NCBI GenBank assembly: GCA_028710055.1
Contig: JAQUSX010000001.1
Coordinates: 1-22,701, forward strand
Direction of reading: 5' to 3'
Source: Clostridia bacterium
GTDB taxonomy: Bacteria; Bacillota; Clostridia; Christensenellales; CAG-314
DNA: 22,701 nucleotides
Shown here: piece by piece, positions 1 through 6,471 of the stretch
Numbering within the stretch: the stretch's first letter is position 1
How the letters are laid out: every line of letters starts with the position of its first letter
The notes under the pieces: model-generated
Database searches by the model: none
What the model saw: only the letters and a program-made list of their open reading frames with translations
Told to the model about the DNA's origin: nothing
Program-made: the position numbers and the translations under genes

Positions 1-54
1 AACAATACGCTCGGTTTGTTTTTTTACATATAAATCATTGTCAAAACCTTTCAT
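1..54 (-). CDS. N-terminal fragment of a gene leaving the window, possibly DUF1846 (UPF0371) protein
   Basis: On the minus strand an ATG at 54-52 opens a reading frame with no stop as far as the window edge. Only 18 residues are visible, beginning MKGFDNDLYVKKQTERIV. The pattern F-D-N-x-x-Y-x-x-x-Q-x-x-x-I recalls the N-terminus of DUF1846/UPF0371 proteins of Bacillota, which usually run to about 500 residues. That assignment is from memory on a very short stretch. A G-rich Shine-Dalgarno-like GGGGGAA lies 6 nt before the ATG, and a plausible promoter (TTGTCA, 17 nt, TATTCT) sits at 91-119. A real start codon seems likely; the family name is tentative. Confidence 0.45.
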   Translation of the reverse strand, partial: MKGFDNDLYVKKQTERIV

Positions 55-90
55 CACACCATTCCCCCAAAAACACAAAAATACCGTACA

Positions 91-119
91 AGAATAACAC
101 AAACGATAAACTTTGACAA
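91..119 (-). promoter_or_regulatory. Putative sigma-A promoter for the leftward gene at the window edge
   Basis: On the minus strand TTGTCA (119-114) and TATTCT (96-91) are separated by 17 nt. The start site would fall near 84, about 30 nt before the ATG at 54. Confidence 0.45.
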
Positions 120-361
120 GCGTGACAAACAATGTTATTTCAAAAAAAATACTAATTCAATTTAATAAAAATAAAACACCAATAAACGGAATGATAATAT
201 AAATTTATTTAATCGGCGAAATGTAAGGCTATAAATAATTGCAATATATCGCTGGTTTTTGAAATTTTATTTTTTTAGTTAAGTAATCTTCAACATATTC
301 GGCAAAAAGCCGCAAACTGTATTTGAAAATTTTTAAAAATTTATTAGAATATCTTTATTAC
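120..361. other. AT-rich gene-free stretch
   Basis: From the promoter of the edge gene to the tRNA promoter I see no supported gene. The sequence is very AT-rich, with homopolymeric A and T runs and one short hairpin (CGGC, 5-nt A loop, GCCG, near 300-312). No long open frame with a Shine-Dalgarno site and no recognisable RNA was found. Confidence 0.6.
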
Positions 362-390
362 TTGACAAATTTTCCGCGAATGAGTAATAT
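362..390 (+). promoter_or_regulatory. Strong sigma-A promoter of the tRNA-Gln gene
   Basis: TTGACA (362-367) and TAATAT (385-390) are separated by exactly 17 nt. The predicted start near 397 leaves only about 9 nt of 5' leader before the tRNA at 406. Confidence 0.85.
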
Positions 391-405
391 ATTAATCGTC
401 GATAT

Positions 406-480
406 TGGGGTATAGCCAAGCGGTAAGGCAATGGATTCTGACTCCATCATTCGCAGGTTCAAATCCTGCTACCCTAGCCA
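406..480 (+). tRNA. tRNA-Gln (anticodon CUG)
   Basis: The 75-nt sequence folds as a standard cloverleaf. The acceptor stem is TGGGGTA against TACCCTA with one G-U pair, the discriminator is G, and CCA is encoded at 478-480. The anticodon stem ATGGA/TCCAT closes the 7-nt loop TTCTGAC, with anticodon CTG at 438-440 reading CAG. The T arm carries GGTTCAAATCC. It closely resembles bacterial tRNA-Gln. It has its own promoter and a terminator directly downstream, so it appears to be a single-gene transcript. Its 3' end TAGCCA is followed after 4 nt by the perfect complement TGGCTA (485-490). Confidence 0.96.
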
Positions 481-502
481 AGTGTGGCTACGCTTTTAGT
501 CA

Positions 503-542
503 CAAAAAAAGAAGTTGTTATTTAGAAACAACTTCTTTTTTT
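503..542 (+). terminator. Intrinsic terminator after tRNA-Gln, A/T-flanked
   Basis: A 9-bp perfect stem, GAAGTTGTT (511-519) with AACAACTTC (527-535), has a 7-nt loop. It is preceded by an A run and followed by a T run, so it could work in both directions. Confidence 0.9.
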
Positions 543-643
543 GCTTTAAAAATGAACTTTTATTACTAAATTCTTTTTTTAAGCTATATCTGAAAAAATA
601 AAAACGAATTAAAATTAAAACAAATAAATAAAGGAGTGTACAT

Positions 644-1078
644 ATGGTCCCGACACATTTAAGACATAGACCGCTATACTGTATCAATGAATATGAACAG
701 TTCGATGGAATTTATGCAAATAATACCGATGTTATAGGATTATCTTTAGGTAGAGCACAATGGAACAACATTACGTTTATTCCAAGCGTAAAGGTGTGGC
801 GAACTGTACAATCTGGCGGAAGATTGAGAATAAGTAGGCAAAGTGAGGAAACCACCTTGACTAGAGCTTTTGATATGGCAACACTTGCCATCAAGACATA
901 TTATGGTATTATTAACGGGAAAGAAATTGAGGGTGATCTACCTATTTTAAATATAGAAATTGAACGCTCAAATATAAATATGGATGAAGAATTAGAAAAT
1001 TATTTTAAAGAAAACAAAGAAATGATTGAAAGTCATATAAAAATGTTAAAAAAAGTTTTGGACGACTCAAAACTTTAA
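644..1078 (+). CDS. DUF6530-like protein of unknown function
   Basis: This is a 144-residue soluble protein with no signal peptide or membrane segment. Its N-terminal half (PTHLRHRP near residue 3, FDGIYANNTD near 20, LSLGRAQWNN near 34, RISRQSEE near 61, then a helical leader into residue 90) matches what I remember of DUF6530, whose biochemical role is unknown to me. The C-terminal 35 residues are acidic and helical. The start is supported by AAGGAG at 631-636, 7 nt before the ATG. The gene stands alone between two terminators. It is clearly richer in A+T than the genes that follow (stretches near 22-33% GC against about 50% in the next gene), which suggests acquisition by transfer just downstream of a tRNA. 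The family call is from memory. Confidence 0.7.
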   Translation: MVPTHLRHRPLYCINEYEQFDGIYANNTDVIGLSLGRAQWNNITFIPSVKVWRTVQSGGRLRISRQSEETTLTRAFDMATLAIKTYYGIINGKEIEGDLPILNIEIERSNINMDEELENYFKENKEMIESHIKMLKKVLDDSKL

Positions 1079-1082
1079 AAAG

Positions 1083-1112
1083 AAAAACGCTCGGATTTCG
1101 AGCGTTTTTTTT
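1083..1112 (+). terminator. Intrinsic terminator after the DUF6530-like gene
   Basis: AAACGCTCG (1085-1093) pairs perfectly with CGAGCGTTT (1099-1107) around a 5-nt loop, and a T run continues to 1112. It also lies downstream of the convergent phosphoribosyltransferase gene and may serve both. Confidence 0.92.
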
Positions 1113-1144
1113 ATATATATATTTTGTATTTTCAAATTAGCAAT

Positions 1145-1684
1145 TTATCTAAGGGGTATTGTAGCTAAGTATTGAATATCTTTACGTTTTGCCGCGTCGC
1201 CTTCAGCCAAAACGCACGCTTTTTTATGCACTACTCCGCCGCACATTTCAACGAGCTTTTCACAAGCTGCGAGACTGTTACCCGTAGAAACAACGTCGTC
1301 TATTATACCTACTTTTTTGCCTTTGATTAACTCGGCATCGTGTTTACTTATGTAAAGGCGCTGAGTTGAACCCGTCGTTATAGAATTTACTTCAACTTCA
1401 TAACCGTCTTGCATATAAAGTTTTTTACTTTTTCTAGCGACGGCGTAATAATCCTGATTAAGCGTTCTTGCAACGCAATGAGTCAGTTGCAATGCCTTTG
1501 ATTCGGGCGTGAACAAAACGTCGCAATCCGCCACCAAAGGAGCAAGATGTTTCGCGCAATGTTCAGTAAGGGCTTGCGCGCCGTGTAAATTGAAAAAGCA
1601 GATATTTATTCCGCTTGGCAATGATAAAATGGGTAAAGATTCTACTCTACCCGCAATATTTACGTCGTAAAATTTGTCTTGCAT
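1145..1684 (-). CDS. Adenine-phosphoribosyltransferase-like protein
   Basis: This 179-residue cytoplasmic protein belongs to the type I phosphoribosyltransferase fold. The PRPP-binding loop is clear at residues 125-137 (VGIIDDVVSTGNS), and a glycine-rich substrate region with the phrase SITTG lies near 101-105. It resembles the Bacillota proteins annotated as adenine phosphoribosyltransferase, but the usual ESRGF segment reads ESKAL (61-65), so the purine specificity is uncertain. Its Shine-Dalgarno site GAGGAGA overlaps the stop codon of csoR and sits about 12 nt before the ATG, a rather long spacing. The pair is therefore very likely one transcript. A role in purine salvage (base plus PRPP to nucleotide) is inferred from the family. 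Confidence 0.8.
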   Translation of the reverse strand: MQDKFYDVNIAGRVESLPILSLPSGINICFFNLHGAQALTEHCAKHLAPLVADCDVLFTPESKALQLTHCVARTLNQDYYAVARKSKKLYMQDGYEVEVNSITTGSTQRLYISKHDAELIKGKKVGIIDDVVSTGNSLAACEKLVEMCGGVVHKKACVLAEGDAAKRKDIQYLATIPLR

Positions 1685-1701
1685 TTAAGTTTGTATCTCC
1701 T

Positions 1702-1968
1702 CTATAAGTACTTGGACAGCACTTCCACAAAATGAGAATATTCATCCAGATTTTGTTGCTCCACCGATTTTCTTACGCATGTATTCGCATGCTCTATAAG
1801 AATCATTTTTGACAATTTTTCAATGGCTCCTTTTAAAGCGGATAACTGTAACAATATTTCGTCGCAGTTTTTATCATCGGCAACCATTTGGCGCACTCCT
1901 TTGATATGTCCTTCTATGGTAGCCAGTCTATTGTCTATTTCAGCCTTGTTTTTGTGTACGGCGTTCAT
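1702..1968 (-). CDS. csoR: CsoR/FrmR-family metal-sensing transcriptional repressor
   Basis: This 88-residue all-helical protein has the DUF156 (CsoR/RcnR/FrmR) layout. Residues NRLATIEGHIKGV (13-25) form the first conserved helix. Cys35, His60 and Cys64 occupy the C-H-C positions that bind Cu(I) in CsoR; RcnR uses C-H-H, and FrmR lacks the second cysteine. Copper sensing is therefore the best guess. Family members are tetramers that release DNA on binding their ligand. A strong Shine-Dalgarno GGGAGGT precedes the ATG, and a promoter lies at 2008-2036. No copper ATPase or chaperone gene is visible nearby; the partners are a phosphoribosyltransferase downstream and a divergent membrane zincin, which is odd for a copper regulon. 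Confidence 0.88.
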   Translation of the reverse strand: MNAVHKNKAEIDNRLATIEGHIKGVRQMVADDKNCDEILLQLSALKGAIEKLSKMILIEHANTCVRKSVEQQNLDEYSHFVEVLSKYL

Positions 1969-2007
1969 ATAAACTTACCTCCCGTCATACTCTTCAAATA
2001 CCTTGTA

Positions 2008-2036
2008 ATGTTACTACTATCTATTTTAAATGTCAA
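2008..2036 (-). promoter_or_regulatory. Promoter of the csoR operon, likely autoregulated
   Basis: On the minus strand TTGACA (2036-2031) and TAACAT (2013-2008) have a 17-nt spacer. The -10 sits inside a small inverted repeat, GTAA-TG-TTAC (2005-2014), which is a candidate operator half-site region. No GC-rich CsoR box is obvious. Confidence 0.75.
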
Positions 2037-2055
2037 GACAATTTAGCCTTCGCTA

Positions 2056-2084
2056 TTGACAAATAATCCCTTGTGTTTTAATAT
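2056..2084 (+). promoter_or_regulatory. Divergent promoter of the DUF3267 gene
   Basis: TTGACA (2056-2061) and TAATAT (2079-2084) have a 17-nt spacer. Its -35 box lies only 19 nt from that of the opposing csoR promoter, so a repressor bound between them could affect both. Confidence 0.82.
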
Positions 2085-2114
2085 ATCTTTAAACAAATTT
2101 TCGGAGAAATAATA

Positions 2115-2846
2115 ATGACGCAAATAAATCTTGACGGCTACAAAAGACAACTTCATACCATAAATATGAAAAAAATGATTATCTTTTCTCTTATCTTGAT
2201 GGTAATAGGCACCGCGTTTTTTGTGGGGTTAAGTTTACTTTTCGCGCCGAAAATATCTTCGCCCGTTTGGTGGATGTGGCTGGCGGCGGTCGTCGTGATG
2301 TTTTTTTTGTTCTTTCTTCACGAAATCCTGCACGCATTTTCGTTTATTGTTTTTGGCAAAGCAAAAACAAAAGACATAAAATTCGGCGGCAATATTCAGC
2401 AAGGTATGCTGTACTGCACTTGCGTAAAACCGCTGAAAAAAGGCGCGTATATTATCACTATATTATTTCCGTTTATTGTGACTTTATTAGGCGGCATAGC
2501 TGTGTCGCTTTTCCAAGGTTATATCGTTTGGCCTATTGTCACAGGCATATTGCTAAGCGGCTGCGCGGGCGATATTATGATGGCTTACAAGGTTTCAAAG
2601 CTTCGTAAAAATTCTTTGATGCTCGACCATCCCACCGCTCCAGCGTATTACGAACTTTGTCCCGCCGATAATCTCCCCGACGGTTTTATCGAAGCTACGC
2701 CCGAACAAGAGGCGTCTTTGGATAAAGAAATCAAACAATACCAAACGGCAAACTCAAAAACAAATAGAATATTAGGTCTTATTTTGCTCGGATTGTTTTG
2801 CATTTTGATTATCGCTACCGTTGTAATACTAATACTGCATAAGTAA
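2115..2846 (+). CDS. DUF3267 membrane protein, putative zincin metallopeptidase
   Basis: This is a 243-residue integral membrane protein. Hydrophobic segments lie near 20-43, 52-68, 112-135, 137-155 and 218-241. The second runs directly into HEILH at 69-73, a zinc-binding HExxH motif. AGD at 151-153 at the end of a later segment could supply a third ligand, as in site-2-type intramembrane proteases. This arrangement fits DUF3267 (putative zincin); no substrate is known to me. GGAG at 2103-2106, 8 nt before the ATG, supports the start. The gene is divergent from csoR, so metal control is conceivable but not shown. No clear terminator follows it. Confidence 0.82.
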   Translation: MTQINLDGYKRQLHTINMKKMIIFSLILMVIGTAFFVGLSLLFAPKISSPVWWMWLAAVVVMFFLFFLHEILHAFSFIVFGKAKTKDIKFGGNIQQGMLYCTCVKPLKKGAYIITILFPFIVTLLGGIAVSLFQGYIVWPIVTGILLSGCAGDIMMAYKVSKLRKNSLMLDHPTAPAYYELCPADNLPDGFIEATPEQEASLDKEIKQYQTANSKTNRILGLILLGLFCILIIATVVILILHK

Positions 2847-2926
2847 AGATTAACAATATCTAGTCCGCGCTAAGTCCAAAAAACCCTATATATTGTGACA
2901 AATACGCAAAAACTATCAAAAAATCA

Positions 2927-2955
2927 TTGACAAAACGCTAAAGGTATCGCATAAT
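2927..2955 (+). promoter_or_regulatory. Promoter of the structured leader and permease gene
   Basis: TTGACA (2927-2932) and CATAAT (2950-2955) have a 17-nt spacer. The predicted start near 2962 lies just before the 5' strand of the long closing helix, so the leader RNA would begin with the structure. Confidence 0.75.
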
Positions 2956-2961
2956 TGTGAT

Positions 2962-3131
2962 ATCTTTTTTGTTTTCGCGGGAGGATAGAAAAAAGGATGA
3001 AAAAAAGCCTATTTAGCCTTTATTCATTAAGTTTTATGTCTTTCTCACGCGCTTATTTAGCGCAGACACGCTAGAACTATACCCCATTGTACCCGTTACG
3101 ATGGGGTTAATTATTTTTTGCGAAAACAAAA
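2962..3131 (+). ncRNA. Structured 5' leader RNA of the purine permease, unassigned riboswitch-like element
   Basis: TTTTGTTTTCGC (2967-2978) is perfectly complementary to GCGAAAACAAAA (3120-3131), giving a 12-bp helix that encloses about 140 nt. Inside are: a weak arm near 2993-3026; a hairpin at 3037-3068 (TGTCT/AGACA, a 7-nt asymmetric loop, then GCGCT/AGCGC with a 5-nt cap); and a strong 10-11-bp hairpin at 3081-3107 (CCCCAT side against ATGGGG) followed by a T-rich tract to 3119. The last hairpin looks like an intrinsic terminator placed just before the 3' closing strand. The position before a purine permease suggests control by a purine or related metabolite. The sequence lacks the conserved cores I know for the purine, guanidine, PRPP, SAM, FMN and TPP classes. 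Confidence 0.65.
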
Positions 3132-3176
3132 GTTATTTGGGGAATAAAAAAAATTAAATACATGGAGGAAAACAAA

Positions 3177-4622
3177 ATGGAACAAAAAGACACTTGCCAA
3201 TGCAAAAAATGTGGTCTTGGCAAAAAGTTAGACACTTTCTTTGAAATTTCTGCTCGCGGTTCTACCATCAAAACAGAAATCATTGCAGGTTTGACAACTT
3301 TCTTTGCAATGTGCTACATCATCATCACCAACCCCAACCAAATGATCGGTTTCTCATTCGGATATCCCGGAATGAGCACGGTATGGAACGCTGTTTTCGT
3401 AGGCGGCATTATTGCTGCTGTTATCGGCACAACATTGATGGCTCTCTTGGCAAAAATGCCCTTAGCGCAAGCGGCAGGAATGGGACTTAACTCTTTCTTC
3501 TTCGTTTCGTTTATGTTGCCCGCAATTTTGAGCGGCGGCAACGCTATAACAAATTACGGAGCAGGTCTTGTTATCATCCTTATCAGCGGTTTGATATTCC
3601 TTATTTTGTCAGCTACAGGCGCGCGTCAATTTATCGCTAAAGCTCTGCCCGATAGTTTGAAAAAAGCTATTCCCGCAGGCATCGGCTTGTTTATCGCGTT
3701 TATCGGCTTCCAATGGTCGGGAATGATCGTTAACAACGATTACGTTTTGGTTGGCTTTGCTAACATGACCGGATGGGCTACTGCTGGTCCCGTTATCGCT
3801 GCATTCGTTGGTCTTATGATTATCGGTATCCTTGGCAAATTCAACGTTAAAGGCAACATCATTTTAGGCGTCCTCGCTTCCACCGTTCTGTATTACTTAT
3901 TTACTTGGACAGCTCCTACATGGAACTGGCAATCTATCGGACAAGCTTTCTCTGATTTTGGAACAGTCGGAATTACCTCTATTTTCAAAGCTTCTTCTTG
4001 GACTACCGCTTTTGACGGCGTAACGTTCGGCGGCATTTTCTCAGTTATCATGCTTATCGTAACCTTCTGCTTGGTTGATATGTTCGACACAATCGGTACG
4101 CTTTACGGCACATGCACGGAAGCTGACCTTTTGGACAAAAACGGCGACCCCATTAACATGAACAAATCTATGCTTTGCGATTCTATCGCAACAGTATCAG
4201 GCGCAGTTTTAGGCACATCTACCGTTACAACTTACGTTGAATCTTCAGCAGGCGTTTCCGCAGGCGGCAGAACAGGTCTTGCAAGTATCGTTACTTCTAT
4301 CTGTTTCGTAATCTGCTTGTTCTTAACTCCTCTTGCTCAAATCATCCCTCAAGCAGCTGCTGCTCCCGCTTTGATTTACGTTGGCGTATTGATGCTTAAA
4401 TCTTTCAAGAATGTAGATATGACAGATATGCGTTCGGCTATCCCCGCTTTCCTCGCTTTGATAATGATGCCTTTGACATACTCAATCAGCAACGGTATCG
4501 GCGTTGGCGCAATCGCGTACGTTATACTTACTCTTTGCACAGGCAAATATACAAAGAAAGACATCGTTGTTACAATTATCGCAGCTTTGTTTGCTTTGCG
4601 TTTTGCTTTGGTTGTTATGTAA
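3177..4622 (+). CDS. NCS2-family (AzgA/PbuG-type) purine base permease
   Basis: This 481-residue polytopic membrane protein is of the nucleobase-cation symporter-2, AzgA-like type, which imports hypoxanthine, guanine or adenine with protons. Family hallmarks are AAGMGLNSFF near 99-108, DMFDTIGTLYG near 301-311 and TSTVTTYVESSAGVSAGGRTG near 347-367. An ATG at 3162 would add five residues, but GGAGG at 3164-3168 lies within that extension and 8 nt before the ATG at 3177, so I take 3177. The cytoplasmic N-terminus carries an unusual C-x-C-x-x-C cluster at residues 7-12. The gene is monocistronic, with a terminator directly after it and a long structured leader before it. The exact purine cannot be told from sequence. 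Confidence 0.9.
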   Translation: MEQKDTCQCKKCGLGKKLDTFFEISARGSTIKTEIIAGLTTFFAMCYIIITNPNQMIGFSFGYPGMSTVWNAVFVGGIIAAVIGTTLMALLAKMPLAQAAGMGLNSFFFVSFMLPAILSGGNAITNYGAGLVIILISGLIFLILSATGARQFIAKALPDSLKKAIPAGIGLFIAFIGFQWSGMIVNNDYVLVGFANMTGWATAGPVIAAFVGLMIIGILGKFNVKGNIILGVLASTVLYYLFTWTAPTWNWQSIGQAFSDFGTVGITSIFKASSWTTAFDGVTFGGIFSVIMLIVTFCLVDMFDTIGTLYGTCTEADLLDKNGDPINMNKSMLCDSIATVSGAVLGTSTVTTYVESSAGVSAGGRTGLASIVTSICFVICLFLTPLAQIIPQAAAAPALIYVGVLMLKSFKNVDMTDMRSAIPAFLALIMMPLTYSISNGIGVGAIAYVILTLCTGKYTKKDIVVTIIAALFALRFALVVM

Positions 4623-4654
4623 TTTTGATATAATATTTCAACCTAATTCAATAC

Positions 4655-4686
4655 AAAAAACCGTCCGCAACGGACGGTTTTTTTTG
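4655..4686 (+). terminator. Intrinsic terminator after the purine permease
   Basis: CCGTCCG (4661-4667) pairs with CGGACGG (4671-4677) across a 3-nt loop, with an A run before and eight T after. Confidence 0.93.
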
Positions 4687-4725
4687 ATTTTTTTGTAGTA
4701 TGTAAAATTTTTTTTGTTTTTGTAC

Positions 4726-4754
4726 TTGTATATAATTAGCTGATATTATATAAT
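4726..4754 (+). promoter_or_regulatory. Promoter of the DUF975 gene
   Basis: TTGTAT (4726-4731), 17 nt, then a perfect TATAAT (4749-4754). The start near 4761 gives a short leader containing GAGGAGG. Confidence 0.75.
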
Positions 4755-4778
4755 AAGTTTGAGGAGGAATGACAATAT

Positions 4779-5360
4779 ATGGAAATTAAATGCAAAGAAC
4801 TTAGAGCGCGCGCCTGGAATAATCTCAAACAAGTAGGTTATTTCGAAAGCGTATTAGCTACTTTTTTGGGCGGAATAATAGCCGCAATTTTACCCTTTAT
4901 CACAACGGGCCCCGCAATGGTAGGTATGGCAAAATACTACACGGTTCAGTCAAATGAAAAACGTAATGATTTGAATCTCATTCTCGGCGGTTTTACCGAA
5001 AACTTAGGTAAAAATATTCTTACCTATATTTTAGAAAGTATATTCCTTGCTTTGTGGACAATGCTCTTTATTATACCGGGAATTATCAAAACGTTTTCTT
5101 ACGCGATGGTTCCATACATATTGATGGATAATAACGACCTGACTCCCACTCAAGTTATCGACCGCAGCCGCGAGCTTATGAAAGGTTACAAATGGAAACT
5201 GTTTAAGCTCCAACTCTCTTTCATCGGTTGGTTTTTACTTGGCGCGCTTTTGTGCGGCGTGGGCGATATTTTCGTAATGCCCTATTATCAAGCGGCTATG
5301 GCGGAATTTTATCAAGAACTTCTCCGTTGCAATAATAGACCTCAAATCGAAAACGCGTAA
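4779..5360 (+). CDS. DUF975 family integral membrane protein
   Basis: This 193-residue protein has four to five hydrophobic segments (about 22-52, 78-112, 142-172). It carries the DUF975 hallmarks: FIIPGIIKTFSYAMVPYI near 96-113, then SRELMKGYKWK near 129-139, and FVMPYYQAAMAEFY near 164-177. DUF975 proteins are common in Bacillota; no function is established that I know of. The start is set by GAGGAGG about 10 nt before the ATG and a TATAAT promoter upstream. It forms a single-gene unit closed by a shared hairpin with pfkA on the other strand. Confidence 0.88.
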   Translation: MEIKCKELRARAWNNLKQVGYFESVLATFLGGIIAAILPFITTGPAMVGMAKYYTVQSNEKRNDLNLILGGFTENLGKNILTYILESIFLALWTMLFIIPGIIKTFSYAMVPYILMDNNDLTPTQVIDRSRELMKGYKWKLFKLQLSFIGWFLLGALLCGVGDIFVMPYYQAAMAEFYQELLRCNNRPQIENA

Positions 5361-5379
5361 TCTAATTTGCTAAAACCAT

Positions 5380-5412
5380 AAAACCGCTTGAAAATTCAAG
5401 CGGTTTTATTTT
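5380..5412. terminator. Bidirectional terminator between the DUF975 gene and pfkA
   Basis: AAAACCGCTTGA pairs with TCAAGCGGTTTT (5380-5407) around a 4-nt loop, with T runs on both strands. The genes on each side converge here. pfkA ends about 100 nt away, leaving a fairly long 3' UTR on that side. Confidence 0.88.
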
Positions 5413-5511
5413 TTATATTTTTTTCTTATTAAAATCGATTAATCCAAAAACAACAAAACTTTGACAATTATTAAATGCGAAATTTTTTGATTGCACTAAG
5501 TTATGCTTTTT

Positions 5512-6471
5512 TTACATTGCTAAAATCCTTGCCGTTTCGTATAGTTCTTTGTCAAATGCTTTTTTCATTGCTAAAGCTCTATCTATGTCTATTGTGATAA
5601 TGGTATTATCGTCAACACCCACAAGCGCGCGTTTGCCTTCCAACAAAATATCAACGGCTTTTACCCCGAATTTTGCTCCGAGCAGTCTATCCTGCAAAGT
5701 AGGACTGCCGCCGCGTTGAATATGTCCAAGCACGATAGAACGGGTGGAAATTTTGGTCAGAGCCTTTAAAACGAGTGAAAGTTCTTCCGCTTTGCCCGCG
5801 CCTTCGGCAATCATTATTATATCGCTGGTTTTGCCTTTTTTGTAATTTTCAACGATATTTGAAGCCAGTTTTTGCACGTCGTACTCTATTTCGGGAACCA
5901 AAATCGCCTCCGCTCCGCCCGCTACGCCCGCGTAAAGGGCTATATCGCCGCAACGCCGTCCCATAACTTCAACAATGCAAACTCTGTCGTGACTTGTCAT
6001 GGTGTCTCTCAGTTTATTTACGGCGTCCAAAACCGTATTAACTGCGGTATCGAAGCCCAAAGTATATTGAGTGTATGCCAAATCGTTGTCGATTGTGCCA
6101 GGGATACCCGCAACGGGAAAATCGAATTTCTCGGAAAAAACTTTTGCTCCCGTGAAAGTGCCGTCGCCGCCTATAACGCACAAACCTTCTATTCCGCGTT
6201 TTTTGAGATTTTCATACGCTTTTTTCTGACCTTCAACAGTTAAAAATTCTTCGCTGCGGGCTGTTTTTAATATTGTGCCGCCCCGCTGCAAAATATCGGA
6301 TACCGAGCGTCTGTCCATCTCGGTCATCTTGTCGTTAATTAATCCGTCATAGCCTCGTTCCACGCCGAAAACGTTAAGTTCTTTGTAAATAGCGTATCTT
6401 ACGAACGCTCTTATTGCGGCGTTCATTCCGGGAGCGTCGCCCCCGCTTGTCAATATAGCAACGTTTTTCAT
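5512..6471 (-). CDS. pfkA: ATP-dependent 6-phosphofructokinase
   Basis: This 319-residue protein phosphorylates fructose-6-phosphate to fructose-1,6-bisphosphate and has the usual length of bacterial PfkA. The phosphate-binding GGDGT is at 101-105, with Gly104 marking ATP rather than pyrophosphate use. The catalytic loop PGTIDND is at 124-130 (Asp128 as base), MGRRCG at 170-175, EGA at 223-225, and the sugar-phosphate site GHIQRGG at 249-255. The start overlaps the end of the upstream hexosaminidase gene by the ATGA tetranucleotide (6471-6468), with GGAGAAAG just before it, so translation of the two is probably coupled. Its place behind hexosaminidase and GlcN6P deaminase genes fits use of fructose-6-phosphate from amino sugars. 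Whether it is the only pfk cannot be told. Confidence 0.96.
   Translation of the reverse strand: MKNVAILTSGGDAPGMNAAIRAFVRYAIYKELNVFGVERGYDGLINDKMTEMDRRSVSDILQRGGTILKTARSEEFLTVEGQKKAYENLKKRGIEGLCVIGGDGTFTGAKVFSEKFDFPVAGIPGTIDNDLAYTQYTLGFDTAVNTVLDAVNKLRDTMTSHDRVCIVEVMGRRCGDIALYAGVAGGAEAILVPEIEYDVQKLASNIVENYKKGKTSDIIMIAEGAGKAEELSLVLKALTKISTRSIVLGHIQRGGSPTLQDRLLGAKFGVKAVDILLEGKRALVGVDDNTIITIDIDRALAMKKAFDKELYETARILAM

Noticed and set aside
496..687. Minus-strand open frame of 63 codons across the tRNA terminator
   Set aside because: Low-complexity Lys/Phe/Asn translation produced by the A/T runs of a terminator; it covers the real start of the DUF6530-like gene.
406..1112. tRNA-linked integrated element carrying the DUF6530-like gene
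   Set aside because: No integrase and no repeat of the tRNA 3' end were seen downstream, so a mobile element cannot be claimed.
2267..2608. Plus-strand frame of 113 codons inside the DUF3267 gene
   Set aside because: Arg/Tyr-rich out-of-frame shadow; the overlapping frame has membrane segments, HExxH and a Shine-Dalgarno site.
2962..3131. Assignment of the permease leader to the purine riboswitch class
   Set aside because: The conserved junction and loop sequences of the purine aptamer are not found; also no match in memory to guanidine, PRPP, SAM, FMN, TPP, T-box or ydaO elements.
3162..3176. ATG at 3162 as start of the purine permease
   Set aside because: GGAGG lies inside this extension with ideal 8-nt spacing to the ATG at 3177, while the ATG at 3162 has only a G run 16 nt upstream.
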